64,000 nt of DNA from Gnomoniopsis sp. IMI 355080. Its lineage: Eukaryota; Ascomycota; Sordariomycetes; Diaporthales; Gnomoniaceae. The notes below the pieces were generated by a model, which was not told the origin of the DNA, did not search any database, and saw only the letters and a list, made by a program, of their open reading frames with translations. Positions 1 to 11,577 of the stretch are shown piece after piece. Within the stretch, counting starts at the first letter, position 1. Each line of letters starts with the position of its first letter. The stretch spans positions 310,001 through 374,000 of the forward strand of contig JAPEVC010000002.1 of assembly GCA_027946555.1 (NCBI GenBank), read 5' to 3'. A program made the translations under genes and the position numbers.

Positions 1-648
1 CCAGAGGATCCTCGCCAGCGCCTGTGTGTTGCTGGTGCAGGGTCTGGCTGCTAGCAAGAGAGGCGCGGGCGATAGCATGGGCAAAGGTCTTGGGCTGGGG
101 TTTCGCGGAGGGGGGAGCAGTCAGGGCGGCCTGTGCCTCGGCGGGAGAGGTGGCAGAGGACAGCAGCTGGACCTTCTCGCTAACGGTACGGCCGAGGTCG
201 CCAAAGGTCTCATTGATGTTCCGTGGGTAGTCGTAGGCTTCGGAGGAGTACTGGGTGCTGTAGACGGAGTGTTGTCAGCAAGGTCTTCCAGGTTTGGAGA
301 AGCAAAGATGTACTCACGTCACAGCCAGCATCTTCTGGTGAACTGCCTTGAGTGCATCGACACGCTTCTCAAGGTCGATGTAGTCAGGAGGAAGCTGAGT
401 CTATCGCAGCATGATGTCAGCAAATGTCGAGTCTGCGGAGACATGACTCTGCCAGAACCCACCTTATCATCGGCCTGACCAAGCTGCTCCTTGGTGTACT
501 GAAAGGTACGGGATGCGAAGGGAGTGACCTGTGATCCCAAGGAACTGGCAACATTGTTAGAAATCACACTGCGCAGCTATAACAAGCTTCTGAGGACTCG
601 GTGAAGGTCTCACGTGAAAGCACTGCCGAATTTCTTGAAGTTATCCAT
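1..648 (-). CDS. BAR-domain protein, Gvp36/YPR148C type (5' part, runs off window)
   Basis: Partial gene; the 3' end lies beyond position 1. Exons: 614-648, 463-568, 318-400, and 257 to the window edge. The start ATG is at 648-646. The spliced protein begins MDNFKKFGSAFT, then gives a stretch typical of the fungal Gvp36 family: FQYTKEQLGQADDK, QLPPDYIDLEKRVDALKAVH and SSEAYDYPRNINETFGDLGR. Introns are 45, 62 and 60 nt, and all three junctions keep phase. Family knowledge: these BAR proteins bind curved Golgi or endosomal membranes and act in vesicle traffic. The 45-nt first intron is near the lower limit for ascomycetes. The family call rests on the N-terminal half only, because the end of the BAR helices is not in the window. 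Confidence 0.85.
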
Positions 649-1563
649 TGTGACTGTGGATTTGTCCGTCGACGGTCTTTTTGTAGGTTGGGTGGTGTGA
701 TAAGGGTGCTAGGCGGTCTTTGCAGGAGCCAGGAGCAAGAGTCGGATTGTTGTCCAAATGAACAGGGAGCTGCGACAAGCACACCTGGCAGCGCGGGGCC
801 ATAGTGTGGAAGCATGCAGGTGGACAGGGTTATGTCATGTTGCCCCCTGATATCGACATAGTAGAGCATGTTCAACATTTGACTCCCTGTCTTCGAAATT
901 ATACTGCACAACATGAAATTATTACTTGCCCTGAGAACAAGTCCTAGCCACGAAACCGATTATCTTGTTTTTCGAAGCTTATTTACTAACAATAGCCTCC
1001 ATTGCAGTCAAGATCAGATTGGAGTATCCGGGAAATGATTTTACCTAGGTGGGATGGCGAAGGCCCAACATGTCTCTTACTGAGTTGCTCACTGGAAGTC
1101 TGCACACAAATTAGGTCTTTTAGGGGAGGCGATTAAGCCTTGCCAAGTTTTGGGAAGAAACTATTAGCATGGTCAATTCAGAATCCAATAGACGGCACTA
1201 TGGTTTTTTGCTGCTCGCAAATTGTCACCAGAAGTTCCTGACCACGAGACCATCTCGTGGATTCATGGAAGGCGGAAGTTATGCTCTGGGAGCCCAAGAA
1301 CTGGCCGACATGAAATGAGCTGCAAGAATATAAGCTGGACTCGATAGCTTGTCTTTTCGTTTACAATGAACACGGCAAACCCCACCCAAAAGCAGTCGCT
1401 CAGGTATTTCACAAATTCCAAATTCCCCTAGACCCTATATTGACATACCCTCATGTAGACTGTGGCCAGCCTACATGGGCCTGAATGTACCGAATATATC
1501 CACAATCGCTCCGAGCATACCTTGATGCTAAAATCAACCCTTTCAACGCCGGCCGAGAGAACT
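649..1563. other. Intergenic, 0.9 kb
   Basis: Promoter side of the BAR gene and 3' side of the kelch gene. No ORF with recognisable content. One TACCTAGGT half-palindrome lies at 1042-1050. Nothing else seen. Confidence 0.6.
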
Positions 1564-4500
1564 TTATGCGCGTCTCAACGAATCCCTTAAAGATGAAGCA
1601 CTGCCCTCTTTGACAGGACTACTGCTCCTGCTCCGTTGTTCCAGACTCTCTATCATCTCCTGAACCTTGCTTCGCGTTCGTGGAGGTGTCCGTGGTTTTT
1701 CGAACCTTACCTCCTCTGCCGTCATGGGCACGCCAGGCGAGAAGCTCCTTCTTGGCGTCTCTGACTCTTCGCTGTCGACCGGTTGTGGCACCCCGAGCAA
1801 CAACGGTCGTTTTTCTGGCTCATTGCCCCCTTCTACTGTCCCGGTGTTATCCAAGCTTTGGCGTTGTTTCCCCTTCTCATTGGCTCCGGTCTCGCGGTCA
1901 TCGTCGCCTACAAGCCTTTGCTGCTCATCGTCAAATATCTGGGGAAGTTGATGGTCCCCACCCGCACTCGTCTGCCTAGTCTCCGCCTTGCCCTTTCCCT
2001 TCTGCAGTAGCCTCCCTTCTTCAAGGATAGGAGGCAGATCGTCTCGCTCCTCATCCTCCTCCGACTCTGGGTCCACAACCACAACAGATTCCTCAATGGA
2101 GATGATATCCGGCTCGCCATTAACGATCCTCAACCTCTCCTTCGGGACACTAAACATCACCTGCACAAGCCTCTGCTCGACCGCTCTCTCGATATCCCAG
2201 TCTTCTTCATCCCATCCCTCTCCTGCTCCGTGCCCGTGACCACTCGCAGAGGCCCCAGTTTCTCCAGCGCCATCCCACCCCGACCGCCCTTGCTTTCGCT
2301 TCAGTAGCAATCCGGCTTCCACACCACCGAGGCCGAGGGTGCCTAGACCAAGCCGGTCGTAGTCGCTGCTCTCCCCATGGGTGGGACTCTCGGCGTTGGT
2401 GCGCAAGCTGGAAGCTGCATTCGAGCTGCCACTGCTGTGCCCACCACTGAAAACGCGCCGCAGACTTCCGAACCAGCTCCGGCGTGGCGGCTTGCTTTTG
2501 CTGGGACTTCCGGGGCTGTGTGGATCATTATCCCAGTCATCAGCTACATTTTCAATGGCAGAGATGGCCCGCGGCCGGCCCAGAAGTAAGGTAGGCCCCT
2601 CTTGTTGCAGCGTTGGAATAGACTTGGCTGTCATGTAGCTGCTGTCGGTGTTGCTGCTGCTGCTCTTGTCCGAGTGCGATGTACCGCCTCTATTGTCGGG
2701 ATTGCTCACTGTCAGCGGAGCCACGCGAAGTGACTCCGACCGGTTGGGCATGAAGCTGAAGGCACTACGATTGGACTCGGAGATGTTGCTCTCTGTGCGT
2801 GCTCCAGGGGACATTTCGCCCTCGGAAAAGCGAACACTTTGTCGGCGCGTGGGCGACGCGCGCCCGATGTTCCGCGTGGTGTAATTGGGTTGGAGCTGTT
2901 GCGTGATAAGTGCATCCGAGGCAACGTCGGATACCCAATTCTGCACTTCCGGATGCTGTGGTTGCGCCGTTGTTGGTGTCTGTGGCTCCGTTGTGGGACT
3001 GTGCGGTTCTGGACTCGGTGAGGGCGCGACGAGGAGAATTGTCCTGCGCTCTCCTGGTTGTGGATAACTTCCCCTCTCAGGCATAGAATTTCTGGGAGTG
3101 ACGAATGGATCGTCTTCATTACCCTCCATGTCCTTGTCTGGGCTGATTGCTCCGTGCATAGATAGCTCGTCCTCTTCGTCCTCTAAGATGGGCGAAATTA
3201 CGCCCATAGCTCTACTCTCATCAACGCCAGTAGGCTGATACAAGCCCTTCGCAATTCTGGGTACAGGCTTCCGATACATTGAGCCTGTATACCCCGTCGA
3301 GGGCTCGGAATCCCTGAGGTCTGCATCCTGATCTCCATGCTGACTGCGAAGGTTTTCGTACTTCTCCCCACGTAGGTATGGATCGTGTCCGCCTGTGTAG
3401 TACCCATACCACTGGGCCGCCCCTCGAGGGCCCCATGGATATGCACGCTCATGCTCAGACTCGAACATTTCTTCAGAGGTGATGAAGGTCGCTCCAGGAT
3501 TCAGGTCTCGGATGTGATCGTCGCGCACGCGATGTCGGTTGCGTCGGCTTCGGCGTATGCAGAACAGAACGACCGCCAGGATGACCAAGACTAAGAAAAT
3601 ACCGAGACCCAGTCCAAGCCCGAGCCCAAGCTTCGTGGAGGTCGAAAGGGATGTGCCTCCGCTTTGCTGGTCGGAGGATGTGGGTGACGGGTTGGTGTAT
3701 GAGCTCGCCCACGTCAAAGACGTTAAATTAAAAAACATCTGGAGCTGACCGCCAGCGACACTAATGTCATCTCTTTTGCTGAGGCTTGACGAGATAGCAT
3801 AACCGCCAGCGACCATCATTACGTTTCCCGGCAATAACGCCGCGCCATGGCCGAATATGCCGTTGCTGCCGTTTAGAGGCTGTTCGTCAGGAACAGACCA
3901 CTCCCAATCTCCGAATTCGTTCCCATTCATCTTCAAGACCGCAAGCTGTGGCTCCGCAGCTTGGCTGGTGTTCCCAACCCAGCCGCCTAGAATCACCAAC
4001 TGCGTACCGTCTTCATTGAGAACCGCAGTATGGCCAGACCGAGACTGGACTTGTACAGCACTCTGGTCATCCTTTGCAAGTTCGTTTGTGGCAGTCGACG
4101 AGGCGCTCGATGGGTCTGAGATGGAAACGAAGCTCCAGGAAGCCTCAGGAAGGGCCCATATGGCGGCGGTCGACATGTTGACAAAAGCGTTTTGTGTGTG
4201 CCCGCCCAACACAACGCTATTGATGTTCTGAGTTACTATCCCAGAGATGTTTGAGGTAGAGGGAAGCAATTGTGTGAGACTAAAGCCGGCTTCAGCAATT
4301 GGCTGGGTTTTCAACGACAAGGTCGACGCCTCATATGCGTCTATAGACAGCGCGACTTGGGTCATGCTGTTCGTGTAATCGGCGCTGTCGATCCATGTCG
4401 TTCCATTTATTGTCGAATTAGGACACTGTCCTCCATAAGAGTAGATCTGCGGCGAAGAGACAGATGGGGAGATGATCTCTGAGAAGGCAATCATACCACC

Positions 4501-4974
4501 AAGGAACTGGGGTCCAGTGGCACTATCCGAGGTGACTTGGTGGTGTTTCCATGATGGCTGGTCTGAGGAAGTTGTATTGTATATCCACACCGATGAGCCA
4601 GAGTCTGACGCACAGTCACCGGCGAAGACGATGATTGAGCCATCGGAGGCTAGTGTGGGCGTAAATGTCGTGGTATCACTGCTTGACGAGAAGAAAGGCA
4701 GACCAGCTGTTATGGTTGAGGCAGAATTGCTGGCTGACGAGGAAGATACTGTGGATGATATGTCCAGTGATAGCAGGTCGACCGAGTCTCCTGAGTCGTT
4801 AGGGCTGAAGATGTATGCTATTCTGCTGTTACTGGTGCTTTGACCACTTAGAGACCCTGGTGTGAGGATTGTCGTGGGTATGTAAGGGCGGAGCAGTATC
4901 TCGGAAGCGGAGACTGGGACAGCAGTCATGGCCAGGATGAGGTTGGCGATCATTCCAGAAGGCCATATCCTCAT
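1564..4974 (-). CDS. Kelch-type single-pass membrane protein with long cytoplasmic tail
   Basis: Single exon, 1136 aa. The ATG at 4974-4972 was chosen because it opens a signal peptide (about residues 1-23). Upstream in-frame ATGs (for example 5148 and 5037) give no targeting sequence. Residues about 24-445 form a Ser/Thr-rich ectodomain with kelch/galactose-oxidase-like blades, seen as RSGHTAVLNEDGTQLVILGG and FGHGAALLPGNVMMVAGG. A transmembrane helix follows (about 448-472, Gly/Leu repeat then IFLVLVILAVVLFCI) with a basic stop-transfer RRSRRNRHR. The remaining ~660 residues are a low-complexity tail rich in Pro, Ser and acidic residues. The architecture suggests a surface protein displaying a beta-propeller outside and a disordered signalling or scaffold tail inside. 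No enzymatic residues are recognised. Function unknown. Confidence 0.85.
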   Translation of the reverse strand: MRIWPSGMIANLILAMTAVPVSASEILLRPYIPTTILTPGSLSGQSTSNSRIAYIFSPNDSGDSVDLLSLDISSTVSSSSASNSASTITAGLPFFSSSSDTTTFTPTLASDGSIIVFAGDCASDSGSSVWIYNTTSSDQPSWKHHQVTSDSATGPQFLGGMIAFSEIISPSVSSPQIYSYGGQCPNSTINGTTWIDSADYTNSMTQVALSIDAYEASTLSLKTQPIAEAGFSLTQLLPSTSNISGIVTQNINSVVLGGHTQNAFVNMSTAAIWALPEASWSFVSISDPSSASSTATNELAKDDQSAVQVQSRSGHTAVLNEDGTQLVILGGWVGNTSQAAEPQLAVLKMNGNEFGDWEWSVPDEQPLNGSNGIFGHGAALLPGNVMMVAGGYAISSSLSKRDDISVAGGQLQMFFNLTSLTWASSYTNPSPTSSDQQSGGTSLSTSTKLGLGLGLGLGIFLVLVILAVVLFCIRRSRRNRHRVRDDHIRDLNPGATFITSEEMFESEHERAYPWGPRGAAQWYGYYTGGHDPYLRGEKYENLRSQHGDQDADLRDSEPSTGYTGSMYRKPVPRIAKGLYQPTGVDESRAMGVISPILEDEEDELSMHGAISPDKDMEGNEDDPFVTPRNSMPERGSYPQPGERRTILLVAPSPSPEPHSPTTEPQTPTTAQPQHPEVQNWVSDVASDALITQQLQPNYTTRNIGRASPTRRQSVRFSEGEMSPGARTESNISESNRSAFSFMPNRSESLRVAPLTVSNPDNRGGTSHSDKSSSSNTDSSYMTAKSIPTLQQEGPTLLLGRPRAISAIENVADDWDNDPHSPGSPSKSKPPRRSWFGSLRRVFSGGHSSGSSNAASSLRTNAESPTHGESSDYDRLGLGTLGLGGVEAGLLLKRKQGRSGWDGAGETGASASGHGHGAGEGWDEEDWDIERAVEQRLVQVMFSVPKERLRIVNGEPDIISIEESVVVVDPESEEDEERDDLPPILEEGRLLQKGKGKAETRQTSAGGDHQLPQIFDDEQQRLVGDDDRETGANEKGKQRQSLDNTGTVEGGNEPEKRPLLLGVPQPVDSEESETPRRSFSPGVPMTAEEVRFEKPRTPPRTRSKVQEMIESLEQRSRSSSPVKEGSASSLRDSLRRA

Positions 4975-6079
4975 GCGGCCCGAGGGCCCGGACCCTATCA
5001 AGTGGGACAGCGGGCTGCCGTGGATGAATGACCGCATTCCTGCTGTGTCTGCTTCGTAATGCAGTGTACGGAGTTCTCGTCCTTCATAGAACATCCGTAT
5101 CAACTCATATTTGCGCTCACGACGTATGAGAATACCGGCACGGGTCATGAAGCATCTGAGCCGGCCTCTCGTCGTATGCTGGTCCGCGATTGTGGATACG
5201 ATCAAACGGAGGACAAGAAATGGAAAGGACCCCTGCCAACGCACTTCACAACCGCTTTGGATCTGGACCTCAGGAAAGGCAGCAAGCAGTCTCTTCAAAT
5301 GCGAGATGAGTTGGCATTAGGGTGTCTAGCAATGGGAGGAGGGAGAACAGGAACTAGACCAAAAAAATAAGCGCGTAGAAGGTGGAATCAGGGTTCTGAT
5401 GACCGGGCCCGAAGGCTGGTGGCTGGTTCTACCAAATCAAGGCAAAGTGTGACTTGACCAACAGTCTCATCTCCGAACCTGCAGGACTTGTTATTGGAGG
5501 TCAATTCCCATGTTCATAGGCGGTCCCGACTCTATAGTACGCCTATCAAAACATAGAGACACGCCAGCTGTCTGTGCTGCATCCCGTACCAGACTTGGTG
5601 GAGCTGAGCCAATAGTGGCGACAGCAGGATGTGGGAGCTCGCTGGTTGGTGTGGCCGCGTGGTCAGGTCCTCATTAAGGTTGTGTTGATTTAGATGGCTG
5701 GGTGAGACCGCGTTGCCAAGGTAACGAATAAACGCTATTTCGGCATCTGGGGATGGAACCGGAGCCACGCCACGTCGGCCTTTCACAGTAATATCGCACC
5801 AAACCTGAATACATTTTCGAAGCCGGATCACGATTTCGCTACTCAATCAAAGAGGTAATTGACTACGCCATACAGTGACTGAACAAGAATATGAGTGGAT
5901 AAGACTACATAGCATCTCCCCACTTTACATTACAATAAGAGCAATGCCCGAACCAGCTAATCCAGTGCGCGTGCTGTCCGCTGTTAACGATTACCCTCTA
6001 TACATAGCAGGCCCACAATGAATCTCACCTCCCTATGGATACTGATGTATCTCACAACACGGTGGAAGCTTCATCTTCA
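4975..6079. other. Intergenic, 1.1 kb
   Basis: 5' flank of the kelch gene and 3' flank of the next minus-strand gene. Open frame continues upstream of the chosen kelch start to 5298 but looks non-coding. No other feature seen. Confidence 0.55.
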
Positions 6080-7933
6080 CTAGAACCCAGCTGCAAACCG
6101 AGTCCCAGCTGTGGTCCTAGAATTTCGGCCAGTGGCTGGTGTTGGCGCTGCTGCGAAGCGAGAGGCTCGCGCGGTCTGGATGAGAATTGTGAGGGCAGGA
6201 TTTTCGATGTTCTCGGTGATCATGGTGTCATGGATCTTCGCCAAGTAGTCCCGGAGCTCGTTGTTTCGCCGGCTCAAGTCATCGTCACGCTGGATTGCCG
6301 CTTGAAGGTCCGCATCGCGTCTTGCTCTTTCGGCGGCGTCCAGGTTGGCTTGGGCACTAGCAAACTGCCGTTGAAGTCTTGCGTATTGGTCCAGTAGCGT
6401 GGTTTGTGCTTGCTCTTGCTGAGCGTCCGTTAAATCTTCTCCAGCGACGCGCTTCACGCCTGTCAGAGCTTCGTTTGCTGCCTGCATGGCTGTCTGCGCT
6501 GCGTCTAGCGCATGCTGCAACGCATCGATCTGCTCCTGCTTGTCGTGCTTTTCGCGCCGCAGGTCAAAGTTGGCCCGCGTGAGCGCCGTGGCATCCGCAA
6601 TCTGCTTCTTGTATTTGCGCTCCCAGTCGCTGACGCGTTCCGGCCAGCGTGGCTGCACCAGGCCGAGCACACCAGGGTTCCGCTCGTTCTTGGGCGTCTG
6701 CTCCGTGCTAGGAACCAGACCGAAACCAGGCGCGATGAAGATGGTGCTGTGGCCCGCACCCATGAGCCGGTAGTACCGCGTCGTGTAGTCCAGCGCGACG
6801 ATGCCCCGGGCGTGCAGGTCGCCGCCGCGGTCTTTCATCCACTGGGCCTCGCCGGATGCGCCGGCCTCGCGGTAGACCCGCTCGATGGCCTGTCTCTGCT
6901 GTTCCTTGACGTCAAAGTCGTCTTGCATGTACTTCCAGGTGTCGTTGTTGGCGTTGACAATCACGAACCGGTCCTGACCGACGACAATCTCGCGCCCCGA
7001 GGAGGCGTCTGGCCCGCCGGCACGCAGCGACTGCATCGGCACCACCGCGTCCTTGGCCAGCGCGTCGCGCATGTTGCCCACGTCCAGTTCGAACTCGTGC
7101 ATACGCAAGTACATGCCCTGGGTGTGAAGTAGCAGCTGGCCCAGGAGAGTGTTTTTGGCTGCTTCGAAGTCGTCTTTGTCCATTCCTTCACCGTCTGGGG
7201 GAATGATGGACAGCAGTCCGCCCGTGGCGCTGAACTCGTGATCCAGGAGCTCCAGACACTCGTTTGCATGCATCACGAGGTTGTGGTGGCTTGCATAGTG
7301 CTTGGACATGGTGTCCTTTGGGTTCAGGTAGATGTCGTTCTTGGAGACATCCTCCTTGAGCCCACGCGGGACCACATCCGTCAGGGGGCAGTGGAATGTT
7401 GGCCCCGTGAGGTCGTGCGAAGACTTGACTTCGTTCATCAGGGCATTGAGGGGCCGATGATGGTCTGGATCGTCGTTGAAGTAAGGGTTGGTCAGATCAT
7501 GTAGCCAGTCGAAGGCTTCCCCATTGTTGAGTCGTCGGTCAGGGATGTCCATGTACGTTCTAGAGGCAGCAGGAATATTACCGCCATCTACATCTTGGGA
7601 GGCTCTTCCAACTCCGTCAACGACATATCCGTTCGGGTCAAAATCACCCAAGACCTTGCCATCTACGGCGCCAGTGCTCACACTTGGTTGGAGGTACTGG
7701 ATGAGCACAGCAAGTGACTGCGCATGGCGCTTGAGCGACAGGAGAGTTGGTGGCATCCCGGGCTCGCCCAGGTAAGAGCAATTCATATGCGCCAACATAC
7801 GTGAGACCCATTCGTCGTCGACCACTCGCGACCATTTCGAGACGTACGGCAGCGCATAGTCGGTGGCGTGATGGTAGCCTTTCTGCTCGCCAACGTTGTT
7901 GTCGTTGTAAATGTACTCGTCGTCCACATCCAT
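6080..7933 (-). CDS. Unrecognised protein with C-terminal coiled coil
   Basis: Single exon, 617 aa; I do not recognise the family. The first ATG in the frame is at 7933-7931, in good context (AAAATGG). The first ~450 residues look globular, with aromatic- and acidic-rich segments (for example HATDYALPYVSKWSRVVDDE and RPLNALMNEVKSSHDLTG). Residues about 475-590 are Gln/Ala/Arg/Glu-rich with heptad spacing, starting near SDWERKYKKQIADATALTRA, and predict a coiled coil. The C-terminus is short, basic and Thr/Ala-rich. No signal peptide or membrane segment is visible. The coding character (long, GC-rich, no interruptions) is strong. The region upstream in frame lacks ATG, so an N-terminal extension would need an unseen exon. 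Confidence 0.75.
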   Translation of the reverse strand: MDVDDEYIYNDNNVGEQKGYHHATDYALPYVSKWSRVVDDEWVSRMLAHMNCSYLGEPGMPPTLLSLKRHAQSLAVLIQYLQPSVSTGAVDGKVLGDFDPNGYVVDGVGRASQDVDGGNIPAASRTYMDIPDRRLNNGEAFDWLHDLTNPYFNDDPDHHRPLNALMNEVKSSHDLTGPTFHCPLTDVVPRGLKEDVSKNDIYLNPKDTMSKHYASHHNLVMHANECLELLDHEFSATGGLLSIIPPDGEGMDKDDFEAAKNTLLGQLLLHTQGMYLRMHEFELDVGNMRDALAKDAVVPMQSLRAGGPDASSGREIVVGQDRFVIVNANNDTWKYMQDDFDVKEQQRQAIERVYREAGASGEAQWMKDRGGDLHARGIVALDYTTRYYRLMGAGHSTIFIAPGFGLVPSTEQTPKNERNPGVLGLVQPRWPERVSDWERKYKKQIADATALTRANFDLRREKHDKQEQIDALQHALDAAQTAMQAANEALTGVKRVAGEDLTDAQQEQAQTTLLDQYARLQRQFASAQANLDAAERARRDADLQAAIQRDDDLSRRNNELRDYLAKIHDTMITENIENPALTILIQTARASRFAAAPTPATGRNSRTTAGTRFAAGF

Positions 7934-8594
7934 TTTGCTTCCTGCAGCTTGCTTTGCGATACGATTTGGTTCTATCGCTGTCTGAGAGGATTGCCCTGAA
8001 AACCCAATTGAAGAAATGGCAGCCGCAACAGTAACCTTGGAAGTGGTCGAGCTATGTTTTTGGGGCAATATTGTGGCAGGAAAGTAAATCACATCTGGAC
8101 AGATATGATCCGGGGCTCTTTTTGTTTATCGAAACTTCAGAACTTTGTGGACGGCGAGAATCGTTTTCATTGTTCCTTTGTAGTCCCATGCCGGAAAGGG
8201 TTTTTGACAATGGACGGGAGGCAGGTTCACAGCAATCCGACCTTGCAACTTTCCCTTTCCGTCTGGAGACTGAAACACAGAAATTTCTGAGTCTTTTACT
8301 TTGTACATGAGATGATCTTGGAGTTTCATTGTGTGGTTGGTAAGATGTTGATACTTCCTGGACCCAGCAGGGGGGAGAGGTGAGAGTCTCGATAACGGCC
8401 AAGGGGGGTGACTAGGGACACTCCGGGCATTGAAAGGTGCTTTTAGTAAATAAGTATTTGAAAATATAACGCTCTCAGGTAGAATTTATTTAACTTCAAA
8501 GAAAAGTACAAGACTGTGGAATCTTGTTACACTCTTGAATAAGTATAGTCACCACTCACAAAGAGATACTGCGGTTATAAGTCATAGATGAAGC

Positions 8595-8612
8595 TACCTA
8601 GGTACCTAGGTA
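8595..8612. repeat. TACCTAGGTA palindrome, tandem copy (dispersed intergenic motif)
   Basis: Two overlapping copies of TACCTAGGTA. Related copies (full or partial) were seen by eye at 1042-1050, 22232-22241, 22748-22757, 35807-35815, 38446-38456, 38827-38838, 41695-41704 and 62376-62384. All are outside coding exons. The motif is a perfect 10-bp palindrome around the CCTAGG core. Confidence 0.75.
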
Positions 8613-11549
8613 TGCTCACCGCAACCCAGATCCAAGATCGCAAGTGATCGAATGAAATTCCAACTGAGTTTTCCAGTTATTTTTCATTCACTGTAGGAAT
8701 GCAAATAAATGGCAAGTCGATACGCATTGCATACTTCATAGCCTCATGAGGTCGCCTAATGTGCTCGGCCTGTGGGGCGAAACGGTGTAAGATGATTGGC
8801 GGAACCACAGGTGAATGAATGCCTGTAAAACGCACTGGCAGTCACGGAGCGGTCCAAGTTTTCAAGGAGACTTGCATAGTATCTCACTCTGAAAAGTATA
8901 TCTGCATCGTGTTTCCAAGCCCAAGTTTGTGCTCGCTGCCTTTATACCCTGGAAACACGACACCGCATTGCCCGCAGGTAGGGTATATTTTCATACTGGT
9001 CGCGACAGACCTGACGGTAGGTGTCCCACATGTCCCCTAAGGTTTCGGCGGATCAGGGGTGGGGATAGCGCAAATCTCCCCTCAGCTCCCATATTACTAC
9101 ATGCTCCTGGTCCGTGTGGGATATAGCGCACACTCGCGTAATATGGTGTTGCATGTGCGTTGTCGCATGGGCAACGTCTAAAAAGTAAAAACTGTCATTG
9201 ACGACCAACTGCACACGCAGGCCACTGCGGGAACCTGCAAGAGAAGTCATCCAGCCTGGCTCAGCACATGTTTCTACCCAACTGTCTTCGTCACCGAACC
9301 AGAGGCCGCCATTTCCGAGCCCACTGTACAGACTTCAACACTCCCTGTCGAAGTTACATTGAGACGGTTTTTCAATTTTTTCTTCATTTTTCTTCCCTTC
9401 TTCCTGTCGATGAACTTGGTGTCAAGAGGCCCTCGGTGGATCCCGTTGGCCATGCCGCTTTCGTACAGACCATTGCCTGATTGGCATGAGACTAAATTGC
9501 GGACAAAGGCGTTGCCGATGGATGAATGGAACGAATCTGCAGACTGACTTTGACATCCACGATCCACAGCAGCTGAAAGAAAACTGTTACAGCATTAGCC
9601 GGGGGCCGAGTCAGCCGGAAACGTTGTGAATTCTTCGAAAAAGTGAGGCCTCTCTCTGACGCTTGGACTTTCCTAGAAAAGAACAAGATATAACAAAAGG
9701 GAAAGGGAAGGGGAGAAAAAAAGAAAAGAAAAAAGAACGGCCTCCAGGTTTGTGCGGAGGTGTGAAAGTTCGAAACAGAACGTTCGCAGGGTGGCCGAGG
9801 AGAGGGCCTGGAACTTCCGTGGCTTGGCTTTGTCCGGCGGCAGAGAGGCCCCCCCCCGACCGTCCACGGCGTTTCCGTGAGTTGTCGACCCATCTTTGGA
9901 GCCAGTATGGTGCCCTGCCTGCCTGCTTGCATGCCCTTTAGCAATTGGAGCGACATTTTCACCAAACTGCCAGGGTCTTGCCAGGGACATGAAGTACTGC
10001 GTAGTAAAGAGTGCAACATCAGGTCTAGCCTGGCTCAAGATAAGGTTTCGGGAGTCTTGTTCTGGGAGGTAAAAGATGAGGGGTGTCGTCTGCTTCGGCT
10101 ACGGCGCAGCCACTGGCAACTTTGCCTTTGCCCCCACTAGACTACCAAACTTGAATCTGCACGATAGCGGGAGAGGGGATGCTCCCCGGTGAGACAACAT
10201 GTGAGAGTGAAAGTACTATGGTATTATGTAGAGCATCGCGTGTTATGTCTTGGGTTCTGAGACATCAACATTGAACGTCTGTGTGTGTATATGAGGATAT
10301 GAGGTCCGTCATAGGCCGGTTGATCTATTTGACGTAGGACAATATAATCTCAAGCTTCTAGATCATGTTCGGTTGAGGGCTGCTACGTAGTAAGTAGGCG
10401 TGTCTTCTAGGAGCTATTCCATGATGGACTCTGGTGGTAAGTTGGTCCGTGTCAGATGGGGAACTGAATGTATGTGACACGACTCACACAAGGAGACGAG
10501 CACGATGTGTTCAAATGTGCAGTGTGCAGGATGATACCTGATGCGGCTCTACCTATTCCACTTCAATAGGAGGGTATCGGTCGTTACCTATGTTCGTAGT
10601 CATCGCGAGTTCATAGTACGTTCTTGTACAACAGAATACTGGCAAGACCGTTCATCAACGTCACTCCAACTGATAATGTCTAAGATAAGTACTTTATTAG
10701 CAAGTCGCGGTCAAGGTTGGCAGCTGGAAGCTTGGCAGGTTCCAATGTCAAGGTTTAGCGGCAAGGAAGAGAACAGGGAGATTACAGGTGTTACTGTGTA
10801 ACTTGGTCTGCAGGGATTTGCTTTTTTGTATCACTCTCGTACACTGGCACTTTGGCACACTGGCACCGTCAATTGCAAGCCCGGGTTGGAAAACTTGGAA
10901 GAGCCTGGGCTGACGACTAAGTCCATAACCCCTCAGACCTTCTCGGTCGGATAAGATGTATCCGTTTGCAGATCTGAGCAAGTCGAAATGATATATTCGA
11001 CGCACCTTGAGCGCAAAAGTCCATAGGTGAGGTTAGTGGCGTTGACAGTAGTGTCGATTTGGGTTAAGGGTCGAGCTACTGACAGCTTAGCAGCTGTGGT
11101 AGTACGCGGTACGCAGTAATGGATGTACGTAGTGCGCAGTAGATCGCCAGGGTGTCTGGGCGTCAGGGTGTCAGGGTCCACCCCACATCCCCGATTCAGC
11201 TGCAGTCAACGTCATATTTCTCGATTGGCCAGCCACTGGAAATCAACATGCCTGTCATCGACCCGCGGCTAGGTACCTTGGCTGCTTGGGTACGCGCTGG
11301 TACTGGGTTAGTGGTAGGACAGGTCCTCCTTCCTTGAAATTGGATTCGGCTCGATTTTTTTTGTACCATACAAATACATAGTATTTAGGTAGACAAGGGC
11401 CTCCCGCCGCACAGCGTTCTTCGTTCCCTTGGCACGACCTCCCAAACCTTCGACAGCTGGGTCCCTGCGTCCTGGACCTATCTCGTCGAATTTCCTGGAT
11501 CGTGAAAAGTGAAATCCAAGCTAGCCGCGCAACATAACGCGACCCTGCT

Positions 11550-11577
11550 AACTGGGAACTGCCAACTGGGAACTGCA
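11550..11577 (+). repeat. 14-bp direct duplication in the channel gene leader
   Basis: AACTGGGAACTGCC is followed immediately by AACTGGGAACTGCA, about 280 nt upstream of the channel start codon. Probably a simple slippage duplication. Confidence 0.7.

Noticed and set aside
6512..7132. 206-codon plus-strand frame inside the 617-aa protein gene
   Set aside because: Shadow frame favoured by high GC at third positions of the minus-strand gene.
8126..8329. 67-codon minus-strand ATG frame upstream of the unrecognised protein
   Set aside because: Could be an upstream ORF, but no splice route into the main frame was found and nothing supports translation.
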